This document shows, piece after piece, positions 1 to 5,102 of a stretch of DNA of 5,395 nucleotides (the first letter of the stretch is position 1; every line of letters begins with the position of its first letter). The notes beneath the pieces were generated by a model that worked only from the letters and a program-made list of their open reading frames with translations, ran no database searches and was not told where the DNA came from. The translations under genes were made by a program, and so were the position numbers. The stretch comes from an uncultured Erysipelotrichaceae bacterium. Its GTDB lineage: Bacteria > Bacillota_I > Bacilli_A > Erysipelotrichales > Erysipelotrichaceae. The stretch lies in assembly GCA_937893115.1 (NCBI GenBank), contig CALBGK010000077.1, positions 1 to 5,395 on the forward strand, in the 5' to 3' direction.

Positions 1-430
1 GATTATAGACATCACCATAACTTAGCCATTCCAAGACTTCGGAATAATAATAGTCTCCAGCTAGGTCTAAAGCTATATCGATGCCATTTTCATATCCCAA
101 CAATTCTTCAGTAAAATTGACAACTTGTTCATTTGATAAATACCAATAGCGACTACTGATATTGTTATAATAATCAATATGATAAATATTAAAAGCGTCA
201 TATTCGATATAGCTTATAAATTGAATAGGAGCTATGGAATATTCGATAATGTATTCTATCTCACTGTCATCTAAATACATATCTATTAATCTTCTATCAT
301 TTTCATTTTCATAAGGATATCTCGATAATCGATCAAAACCAATATTCATATATGAGAAACAGAGAACGAAAATAAAAATGATTGAAGCTAATAATAAAGC
401 TCGTTTAGTTTTCACTCCTTTATTATACAT
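1..430 (-). CDS. Membrane-anchored or secreted protein of unknown function, C-terminus missing
   Basis: The frame is open for 143 codons from an ATG at 430-428 to the left edge; I checked it codon by codon. The start overlaps the trmL stop by one base (TAATG), suggesting translational coupling as the last visible gene of the rdgB operon. A GTG five codons later has AAAGGA directly against it, too close for a ribosome site, so the ATG is preferred. Residues 1-10 are basic (MYNKGVKTKR). A hydrophobic segment follows at about 11-28 (ALLLASIIFIFVLCFSYM), with no clear lipobox, so it is a signal anchor or signal peptide. The rest is very rich in Tyr, Ile, Asp and Glu and should lie outside the membrane. 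The region at about residues 55-105 vaguely resembles the spacer between membrane anchor and catalytic domain in some M15 (VanY-type) carboxypeptidases. That is a weak impression, and no catalytic motif is visible here. Confidence 0.8.
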   Translation of the reverse strand, partial: MYNKGVKTKRALLLASIIFIFVLCFSYMNIGFDRLSRYPYENENDRRLIDMYLDDSEIEYIIEYSIAPIQFISYIEYDAFNIYHIDYYNNISSRYWYLSNEQVVNFTEELLGYENGIDIALDLAGDYYYSEVLEWLSYGDVYN

Positions 431-936
431 TATTTGAGCAACCAGTCTTTCCCTTTTATAACTTCATTAGGCGATAAGTCACCAAAACCTACCTGTCTTA
501 GACATTCATATGCGCCAATAGCAACACAATTAGATAGGTTTAGACTTCTCGCATCTTCGCGCATTGGAAGTCGATAAGTGTTATCGAGATGTTTTTTAAG
601 AATAGATTTAGGAATACCTGTACTCTCTTTGCCAAAGATTAGATAGATATCTTTATTGAAGGTCTTAAAGTCACAAGCATCGAAAGTCTTCATGCCATAG
701 CGTGAAAAAAAGACATAGTCTCCATCATTTTTACTAGCGAAATCATCAAAATTTGGATAAATATAATATTTTAAATCATTGATATAGTCCATAGCACTGC
801 GTTTAAGATGCTTGTCATCTAGAATAAAGCCCAAGGGCTCTATGAGATGCAGTTGCATATTAAAAGCGCTGCAGGTACGCATGATATTACCAGTATTTTG
901 TGGTATCTCTGGTTCATATAATACGACATTAATCAT
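430..936 (-). CDS. trmL: TrmL, tRNA (cytidine/uridine-34-2'-O)-methyltransferase
   Basis: SPOUT-superfamily methyltransferase of the TrmL/YibK/CspR group. Characterised members transfer a methyl group from S-adenosylmethionine to the 2'-hydroxyl of the wobble nucleotide of tRNA-Leu isoacceptors in the cytoplasm. The 168-residue length is typical for these minimal SPOUT enzymes. Visible signatures are the N-terminal EPEIPQNTGNIMRTC (residues 8-22, with the conserved NTGN and Arg20), LIFGKESTGIP (99-109), and LPMREDARSLNLSNCVAI (123-140). The last two form the knotted cofactor-binding region. The ATG start is preceded by AGAAGGG about six bases away, a good ribosome site, and lies inside the last codons of the upstream Lit gene (8-base overlap). 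Its stop overlaps the next gene's ATG by one base. Family assignment is secure; the exact tRNA target is inferred from relatives. Confidence 0.95.
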   Translation of the reverse strand: MINVVLYEPEIPQNTGNIMRTCSAFNMQLHLIEPLGFILDDKHLKRSAMDYINDLKYYIYPNFDDFASKNDGDYVFFSRYGMKTFDACDFKTFNKDIYLIFGKESTGIPKSILKKHLDNTYRLPMREDARSLNLSNCVAIGAYECLRQVGFGDLSPNEVIKGKDWLLK

Positions 937-1609
937 TTATTTCCCTTCTTTCTAAAAGCCAGATGATAAAATAGGCAAATGCCCATATCACAATAGTCAT
1001 GATTATGATGTTGCTTACTAAAGTATAGAAAAAATTGAGAGGAACCATCATTATTAGACGGTCAGTCGCCGGATTTAACAACCATAAGTCATTAGAAAAA
1101 AAGATATGGTGAAAATTAGTCCAGAAAGAATTGAAGTCAGTAATGATATAAGTTCCTAAGGCCAAGATGATGGCCATCAAAAAGCCAAAGGCATTTAGAT
1201 ACATCTTTTTTAAATCCTTTAAGCGATGCTTAGCCTTATTAATAAACATATAGATAGCGCAAACAAGGCTAGTGATAAAAAGGATATTTCTAACTGTCAT
1301 GACATTCTCATATAATATCTTGACATCGACCATATGTGCCTTTTCTCTATCATTAAATCCTTCAACTGTTTGACCATTATCGCTTATCTTTACACTTAAG
1401 TTTTCTCTATCATCCCTTAGATAAGCTAATAAGGTATCAGTCATCTCATTTAAGTCTTCTTCAGATATTCCAATTTGCACGGCGGTATTATTTTGTGCAT
1501 AGAATTCTTGATAAAAAGCATTGTTGAAACAATTGTAATCAATCATCTCTAACAGAGAAAAGATGAGAAATGAAAGACTCATAATAAATAGTACTATCTT
1601 ATTTTTCAA
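929..1609 (-). CDS. lit: Lit-family (TIGR01906/DUF1461) membrane protein, putative lipoprotein intramolecular transacylase
   Basis: Integral membrane protein of 226 residues. Hydrophobic segments lie at about 4-24, 106-124, 138-157 and 196-218. Basic loops (KAKHRLKDLKK at 125-135, LLERRE at the C-terminus) imply both ends inside. The loops at about 25-105 and 158-195 then face outward, and they carry the conserved-looking motifs: REKAHMVDVK (88-97, His92) and FHHIFFSNDLWLLNP (166-180, His167/168). These match the TIGR01906/DUF1461 family. From memory, studied members in Enterococcus and Bacillus (Lit) move an acyl chain within diacylated lipoproteins to give the lyso form. Whether this copy does so is inference. 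The start is TTG, 11 bases inside rdgB: it gives a basic N-terminus and a full first helix. An ATG at codon 10 would shorten that helix and has no better ribosome site. The gene sits between rdgB and trmL with overlaps on both sides. Confidence 0.82.
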   Translation of the reverse strand: MKNKIVLFIMSLSFLIFSLLEMIDYNCFNNAFYQEFYAQNNTAVQIGISEEDLNEMTDTLLAYLRDDRENLSVKISDNGQTVEGFNDREKAHMVDVKILYENVMTVRNILFITSLVCAIYMFINKAKHRLKDLKKMYLNAFGFLMAIILALGTYIITDFNSFWTNFHHIFFSNDLWLLNPATDRLIMMVPLNFFYTLVSNIIIMTIVIWAFAYFIIWLLERREIND

Positions 1610-2174
1610 AATAATCTACCATCTTTCTAAGAGCTAGATAGCGATGAGAAATCTTATTCTTCTCTTCGTCGCTTAACTCAGCTAAGGTTTTATTATTACT
1701 TTTATCAAAAAAGATAGGATCAAAACCAAAACCGTTACTACCTTTAGCCTCTAAGGCTATCTCACCATTCATGATTCCTTCAAAATATAGCGGACCATTT
1801 TCATCTATATAACAAATTGCGCAAGTATAATGTGCCCTTCTATCTTCAATGTCCTTCATGACATCTAAAATAAAGGCATTAGTTCTAAGATAATCATTGC
1901 CACCTAAAAATCTAGCGCTATGGATACCGGGATTATCATTAAAATAATGGATGGAAATACCACTATCATCACTAAAGGAAGGAATATGATATTTCTGGTA
2001 ATAATAATTGGCCTTCTTATAGGCATTTTCTGCAAAGCTAAAGCCATCCTCCACCACTTCATCACTATCACTTAATTCATCTAAAGAGATGATTTCATAA
2101 TCAAGGTGGGTGAATATTTCTCTAACTTCACGAACTTTATTTTTATTCTTTGTTGCAAATAATATTTTTTTCAT
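1599..2174 (-). CDS. rdgB: RdgB/HAM1-family XTP/dITP (non-canonical purine NTP) pyrophosphatase
   Basis: Cytoplasmic house-cleaning enzyme that hydrolyses ITP, dITP and XTP to the monophosphate plus pyrophosphate, keeping deaminated purines out of DNA and RNA. At 191 residues it has normal family length. Visible motifs in order are FATKNKNKVRE (6-16, nucleotide-binding start), FAENA (47-51), SDDSGI (68-73, including the conserved acidic pair), PGIHSARFLGG (82-92), FGFDPIF (149-155) and the SHR triplet (176-178) of the base-recognition region. The start MKKILFATKNK is canonical. It is the first gene of a minus-strand operon with lit and trmL. No convincing Shine-Dalgarno sequence precedes the ATG; the leader reads GACTAGATTATAACAT before it. 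An extended -10 lies about 43 bases upstream, inside the divergent kinase gene. Confidence 0.96.
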   Translation of the reverse strand: MKKILFATKNKNKVREVREIFTHLDYEIISLDELSDSDEVVEDGFSFAENAYKKANYYYQKYHIPSFSDDSGISIHYFNDNPGIHSARFLGGNDYLRTNAFILDVMKDIEDRRAHYTCAICYIDENGPLYFEGIMNGEIALEAKGSNGFGFDPIFFDKSNNKTLAELSDEEKNKISHRYLALRKMVDYFEK

Positions 2175-2175
2175 A

Positions 2176-2184
2176 TGTTATAAT
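2176..2184 (+). promoter_or_regulatory. Predicted promoter of the kinase pair, extended -10 (TGTTATAAT), likely leaderless transcript
   Basis: TGTTATAAT is a perfect extended -10. With the usual six bases between the -10 and the start, the first transcribed base is 2191, which is exactly the A of the kinase ATG. No Shine-Dalgarno sequence precedes that ATG, which fits a leaderless mRNA. A TTGCAA at 2153-2158 could be a -35, but its 20-base spacing is long. The element overlaps the region just upstream of the rdgB start on the other strand. Confidence 0.6.
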
Positions 2185-2213
2185 CTAGTCATGCGTATTT
2201 CTAACAGACTAGA
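2184..2213. repeat. Perfect 7-base inverted repeat between divergent promoters, possible operator
   Basis: TCTAGTC at 2184-2190 and GACTAGA at 2207-2213 are exact reverse complements with 16 bases between them. Arm centres are 23 bases apart, close to two helical turns. Each arm sits at or next to the predicted start of one divergent transcript (2191 and 2210). A dimeric regulator bound here could act on both promoters. No regulator gene is in the window, and a chance match in AT-rich DNA is possible. Confidence 0.4.
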
Positions 2214-3018
2214 AAAATTATATCATAAAGACTTTAAACTGATACATACTGATTTAGGATTATCTAATGACATCTACATCATAGAATTAGCTGATGACGA
2301 TAAGGATGTACTAAGAATACCAAAAAAAGATATAGATGAGCATGTGCATCGCGATTTAGAAAGAGAAATACAATTAGCTTTAGTAGATAGTGGCCTAGAC
2401 TTTGAAGAAGTCTCTTATTTTAAAGATGAACATATCAGAATTACTAAATTTGTCGAAGATATTAAGACTTTTAAACAATGTGAGAATCCTTTAAAATATC
2501 ATCTAGTTGTTGATAATATCAAAAAGTTTCACAGCTTAAATCTTCAAACTGATGTCGATTTCAAACTCGAAGAAAAATATCAATCATTTCTCAATGACAT
2601 CAAAAAGCCCCTTATTGACTATTCACAATTTGAATATATCATCCAAAGATTTACAGAAATAAGTAAAATTAAGACATTGTCACACAATGATTTAGTTGAT
2701 GGTAATCTATTATTTACTAAAGATCATTCTTATTTAATCGATTATGAATATGCAGGTAATAATCATCCCTTTTTTGATTTGATGAGCTTTTTAAGCGAGA
2801 ATAGAATTTTCGATGAAGATATCAGATTAGATATCTATAATTATTATTTTGATAACAAGCTTAACGATAAGATAATGAAAGAATTAAGAATTATTGAAGA
2901 TGCTCAAAATGTTCTGTGGGCAGCTTGGGCTAACATGTTATATAATTCTAGAGGCAATAAGATATATAAAGATATCTTTGAAGATAAAATTGAAGCAATA
3001 GAGAGAAAACATATATGA
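2191..3018 (+). CDS. LicA/choline-kinase-like phosphotransferase (APH fold)
   Basis: Predicted 275-residue small-molecule kinase of the aminoglycoside phosphotransferase/choline kinase superfamily. VLRIPKKD (40-47) corresponds to the nucleotide-binding strand, with Arg42 where many kinases have Lys, as in LicA proteins. SHNDLVDGN (164-172) is the Brenner-type catalytic loop (His165, Asp167, Asn172). LIDYEYAGNNHPFFDL (182-197) carries the metal-binding Asp184 and the EYAG...FDL pattern typical of choline/ethanolamine kinases. The likely reaction is ATP-dependent phosphorylation of choline or a similar amino-alcohol in the cytoplasm; the true substrate is unknown. The frame stays open upstream to an ATG at 2110, but that extension lies antisense to rdgB and adds an unrelated hydrophobic stretch. 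The ATG at 2191 starts the family-like sequence and sits at the predicted transcription start. The stop overlaps the next gene's start (ATGA). No licB, licC or licD is visible nearby. Confidence 0.85.
   Translation: MRISNRLEKLYHKDFKLIHTDLGLSNDIYIIELADDDKDVLRIPKKDIDEHVHRDLEREIQLALVDSGLDFEEVSYFKDEHIRITKFVEDIKTFKQCENPLKYHLVVDNIKKFHSLNLQTDVDFKLEEKYQSFLNDIKKPLIDYSQFEYIIQRFTEISKIKTLSHNDLVDGNLLFTKDHSYLIDYEYAGNNHPFFDLMSFLSENRIFDEDIRLDIYNYYFDNKLNDKIMKELRIIEDAQNVLWAAWANMLYNSRGNKIYKDIFEDKIEAIERKHI
2217..2225 (-). promoter_or_regulatory. Predicted rdgB-operon promoter, extended -10 (TGATATAAT)
   Basis: Read on the minus strand, TGATATAAT is a perfect extended -10 element (TGnTATAAT). Transcription would begin near position 2210, giving a leader of about 36 bases before the rdgB ATG. 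No good -35 is seen at 16-18 bases spacing, which is acceptable for an extended -10. The element lies within the first codons of the divergent kinase gene. Confidence 0.55.
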
Positions 3019-3908
3019 GACATATATTTATCGTTAATCGAATATCTGGTCAAGGAAAGGCCTTAAAATTTGTGCCCATTATCGAAAGAGTTGCCATAAA
3101 ATATCAATTAGATTATGAAATACTCTATACAGAGAAAGAAAATGATGCCAAAATCTATGCCCAAAAGTATCGTGATGATGACATCATTATTTATTCAGCT
3201 GGTGGTGATGGAACACTTTTTGAAATTGTCAACGGGATAAATGACGCTAGCACGCTATGTGTTTTGCCCCTAGGAAGTGGTAATGACTTCTACCGATTAA
3301 TCAGCAATGAAAAGAATGTAGAAAAGATTTTAATCAATAGTATTAATGGCCATCAAACCAGTATAGACTATGCTTTGTGCAATGACTATAAATGGATAAA
3401 TGTCACTAGTTTTGGTATCGATGCCGAAATAAATGCGACGGCTTCTAAATGGATTAGAAAAAGAATATTTACTAAGGGTCCTGCCTACATCTTCTCCATT
3501 ATCAAAAACATGGTCAATTTAAAATCTCACCACTACACAATTAAGGCTGATGGAAAGACTTTAGAAGATGATTATTATATAGTAGCTATTTTAAACGGTC
3601 GTTATTATGGTAATGGTGTGCCCGCCTGTCCAGATGCTTCGGTACAAGATGGCTATTTGGATTTATGCTTAGTGCCTAAGATATCTATCTTTAAAGTATA
3701 TCCTTTATTGATTAAATATATGAGTGGTAAGCATTTAAATGACCCTGATTTCAAACGCATCAAAGCTAAAAATATTGATATCAGTTGTGATGAAATAGTT
3801 AATTACCAATCCGATGGGGAAAATAATATGACCAATCATCTCCATATAAGTATCAAAGAAAAGGCATTAAAAATGATGATACCTAATAATAGTAAACATA
3901 TTAATTAG
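3015..3908 (+). CDS. YegS/DgkB-type diacylglycerol kinase family lipid kinase
   Basis: Soluble lipid kinase, 297 residues, of the DAGK-catalytic/YegS/BmrU family. DgkB-type members phosphorylate diacylglycerol to phosphatidic acid at the inner face of the membrane, recycling diacylglycerol left by lipoteichoic acid synthesis. Visible signatures are [11 protein letters not shown] (6-16), the nucleotide-binding [14 protein letters not shown] (61-74), [11 protein letters not shown] (84-94), FGIDAEI (133-139), NGRYYGNG (194-201), [15 protein letters not shown] (206-220) and the late QSDGE (265-269). Domain order and length are normal. The ATG overlaps the preceding kinase's TGA by four bases, with a modest GAGAG nine bases upstream, so the two are probably co-translated. 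The 3' end overlaps the converging phoH end by eight bases. Family assignment is strong. The lipid substrate could differ from diacylglycerol, since the family also includes phosphatidylglycerol and sphingoid kinases. Confidence 0.9.
   Translation: MRHIFIVNRISGQGKALKFVPIIERVAIKYQLDYEILYTEKENDAKIYAQKYRDDDIIIYSAGGDGTLFEIVNGINDASTLCVLPLGSGNDFYRLISNEKNVEKILINSINGHQTSIDYALCNDYKWINVTSFGIDAEINATASKWIRKRIFTKGPAYIFSIIKNMVNLKSHHYTIKADGKTLEDDYYIVAILNGRYYGNGVPACPDASVQDGYLDLCLVPKISIFKVYPLLIKYMSGKHLNDPDFKRIKAKNIDISCDEIVNYQSDGENNMTNHLHISIKEKALKMMIPNNSKHIN
3901..3908. other. Tail-to-tail overlap of the lipid kinase and phoH stop codons
   Basis: The eight bases TTAATTAG contain both stops: TAG of the plus-strand kinase at 3906-3908, and TAA of phoH, read on the minus strand, at 3903-3901. 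There is no intergenic space and no GC-rich hairpin with a T tract on either side, so each transcript probably runs into the other gene. Confidence 0.85.
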
Positions 3909-4836
3909 CATAGGCATCAATAATTCTTTGAACTAGAATACTTCTCACAACATCACTGCGATCAAGATTGACCATCACAATACCTTCGATATTTTGAAGC
4001 CTATTCATGGCTATAATTAAGCCACTGGCTTCTTTTTTAATTGGTAAATCAATTTGAGTTATATCACCATTGACTACCATCTTAGAATTCTTACCCAGGC
4101 GAGTCAAAAACATCAACATTTGAGAGTTGGTAGTATTTTGTGCTTCATCAAGAATAATGAAGGCATCATTCAAAGTTCTTCCGCGCATAAAGGCTAGTGG
4201 TATTATCTCAACGACATTTCTCTCTAACATCTTCATGAATTGTTGATTGCCAAGTAAGTCATTTAAAGCGTCATACAATGGCATTAGATAGGGGTCGACC
4301 TTCTCTTTTAGATCGCCTGGTAAAAAACCAAGATTCTCGCCAGCCTCAACAGCAGGCCTAGTCAAAACTATCTTTTTAACTTCACCCTTTTTATAAGCCT
4401 GCACAGCCATTGCAACAGCTAAATAAGTCTTACCAGTACCTGCAGGACCTACTGCAAATACTAGATCATTTTTACTTATGGCTTTGATCAGTCTATTTTG
4501 ATTTTTAGTCTTGGCGAAGATGGGCCTACCACTGAATGAATAAGTAATAGGCGTATATTTATCATTTTCGCTATCATCAGACTTGCTATATGTCACATAA
4601 ACATCATCTTCATTTAGTTGTTTTTTCTTTTTTAATAAATCGATAAGTTTATGGATGTGTTGCTTAAATGCATAAAATTCTTCCTCATCAATATCTGCTA
4701 ATTTAAAACTATTATCTCTAAAGTTTATATCTACATTATAGATATTTCTAAGCACCTTTAGATTTCTATCTTCAATACCTAAAAGTTCACGAACTAGATC
4801 AGAATCTAAATCAATGTCATAAGTTTTATATTCCAT
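3901..4836 (-). CDS. phoH: PhoH family protein (PhoH/YbeZ-like ATPase)
   Basis: Cytoplasmic P-loop ATPase of 311 residues, close to the usual 315-330. Relatives work with the endoribonuclease YbeY in rRNA processing and ribosome quality control; the name comes from the phosphate-regulated E. coli paralogue. Residues 1-70 form a small N-terminal domain. The ATPase core follows: Walker A GPAGTGKT (130-137), [19 protein letters not shown] (158-176), Walker [10 protein letters not shown] (226-234), VNGDITQID (255-263) and DRSDVVR (292-298). The ATG is preceded by AGAAGAGG with eight bases spacing, a good ribosome site. Upstream is rpsU, separated by a terminator-like hairpin, so expression probably depends on readthrough or an undetected promoter. 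The usual downstream partner ybeY is absent; the next gene converges from the other strand and overlaps the 3' end. Confidence 0.95.
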   Translation of the reverse strand: MEYKTYDIDLDSDLVRELLGIEDRNLKVLRNIYNVDINFRDNSFKLADIDEEEFYAFKQHIHKLIDLLKKKKQLNEDDVYVTYSKSDDSENDKYTPITYSFSGRPIFAKTKNQNRLIKAISKNDLVFAVGPAGTGKTYLAVAMAVQAYKKGEVKKIVLTRPAVEAGENLGFLPGDLKEKVDPYLMPLYDALNDLLGNQQFMKMLERNVVEIIPLAFMRGRTLNDAFIILDEAQNTTNSQMLMFLTRLGKNSKMVVNGDITQIDLPIKKEASGLIIAMNRLQNIEGIVMVNLDRSDVVRSILVQRIIDAYAN

Positions 4837-4839
4837 ACA

Positions 4840-4897
4840 ATTTACCTCTTCTCAAAATAAAAAATAGTAAAGTTAAACTTTACTATTTACCTCTTCT
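4840..4897 (-). repeat. 13-base direct repeat, period 45, flanking the rpsU-phoH hairpin
   Basis: On the minus strand AGAAGAGGTAAAT occurs at 4897-4885, where it encodes the last codons of rpsU (Arg-Arg-Gly-Lys and the first T of the stop), and again at 4852-4840, where it is the phoH ribosome-binding site. After one mismatch both copies continue with GTA, so 16 of 17 bases match. The hairpin lies between the copies. The match could reflect local duplication, a deletion scar or chance in purine-rich sequence. Confidence 0.7.
4854..4885 (-). terminator. Rho-independent terminator or attenuator between rpsU and phoH
   Basis: On the minus strand TAGTAAAGT pairs with ACTTTACTA across a three-base loop (4885-4865), followed at once by TTTTTTATTTT (4864-4854). 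The stem has only two G-C pairs, so termination is probably partial. The first three bases of the stem are the rpsU stop codon, so a ribosome finishing rpsU would sit on the hairpin. The opposite strand has no equivalent T tract after the stem. Confidence 0.65.
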
Positions 4898-5062
4898 AGC
4901 TTTTCTTGCAGCTTCTGATTTTAATTTACGACGAACACCTGGTTTAACATAGTATTCACGTTTGCGTGCTTCAACGAGAGTGCCGTTGCGAGAAACTTGT
5001 CTTTTGAAACGACGTAAAGCATCATCTAATGCTTCATTTTCCTTTACGATAACCTTTGCCAT
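4883..5062 (-). CDS. rpsU: 30S ribosomal protein S21 (bS21)
   Basis: Short gene encoding 59 residues, normal for bS21, a small basic protein of the 30S platform close to the 3' end of 16S rRNA that assists translation initiation. The protein begins [20 protein letters not shown] and continues with [20 protein letters not shown] (21-40) and [19 protein letters not shown] (41-59), a standard bS21 sequence with the arginine- and lysine-rich C-terminal helix. The ATG at 5062-5060 follows a strong purine ribosome site (AAGGGGGGTG). A promoter-like -10 lies just upstream at the end of deoC, and a terminator-like hairpin begins at the stop codon. In Bacillus yqeY follows rpsU, but here phoH follows directly. 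Confidence 0.97.
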   Translation of the reverse strand: MAKVIVKENEALDDALRRFKRQVSRNGTLVEARKREYYVKPGVRRKLKSEAARKARRGK

Positions 5063-5067
5063 GATAA

Positions 5068-5077
5068 CACCCCCCTT
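5068..5077 (-). promoter_or_regulatory. Strong, unusual rpsU ribosome-binding site with a G6 run
   Basis: On the minus strand AAGGGGGGTG ends five bases before the rpsU ATG. It matches the full anti-Shine-Dalgarno complement AAGGAGGTG apart from one extra or substituted G, which can pair by wobble. It is preceded by more A residues, making a run of seven A then six G. Confidence 0.75.
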
Positions 5078-5091
5078 TTTTTACTCTATTA

Positions 5092-5097
5092 ATTATA
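5092..5097 (-). promoter_or_regulatory. Possible rpsU promoter -10 (TATAAT)
   Basis: A perfect TATAAT on the minus strand in the 40-base gap between deoC and rpsU would start transcription near 5085, giving a leader of about 22 bases that includes the ribosome site. The -35 region, inside the end of deoC, is poor (CTGATG at 17 bases spacing). The surrounding DNA is very AT-rich, so a chance -10 is possible. Confidence 0.4.
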
Positions 5098-5102
5098 TAA
5101 AA

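Noticed and set aside
413..421. AAAGGAGTG (minus strand) as ribosome site and GTG start for the leftmost gene
   Set aside because: The purine motif touches the GTG with no spacing, while the in-frame ATG at 430 gives a normal coupled TAATG junction.
2110..2190. N-terminal extension of the plus-strand kinase from an upstream ATG at 2110
   Set aside because: It is antisense to conserved rdgB codons, its hydrophobic sequence does not match the kinase family, and the predicted promoter lies inside it.
2178..2192. Four-codon upstream reading frame (ATGACTAGATTATAA, minus strand) ahead of rdgB, as a possible leader peptide
   Set aside because: It is very short, has no ribosome site, and in AT-rich DNA such frames arise by chance.
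4865..4885. Hairpin as a terminator for plus-strand transcription of the lipid kinase
   Set aside because: On the plus strand the stem is followed by TTTACCTC, not a T tract, and it lies nearly 1 kb beyond the kinase stop.
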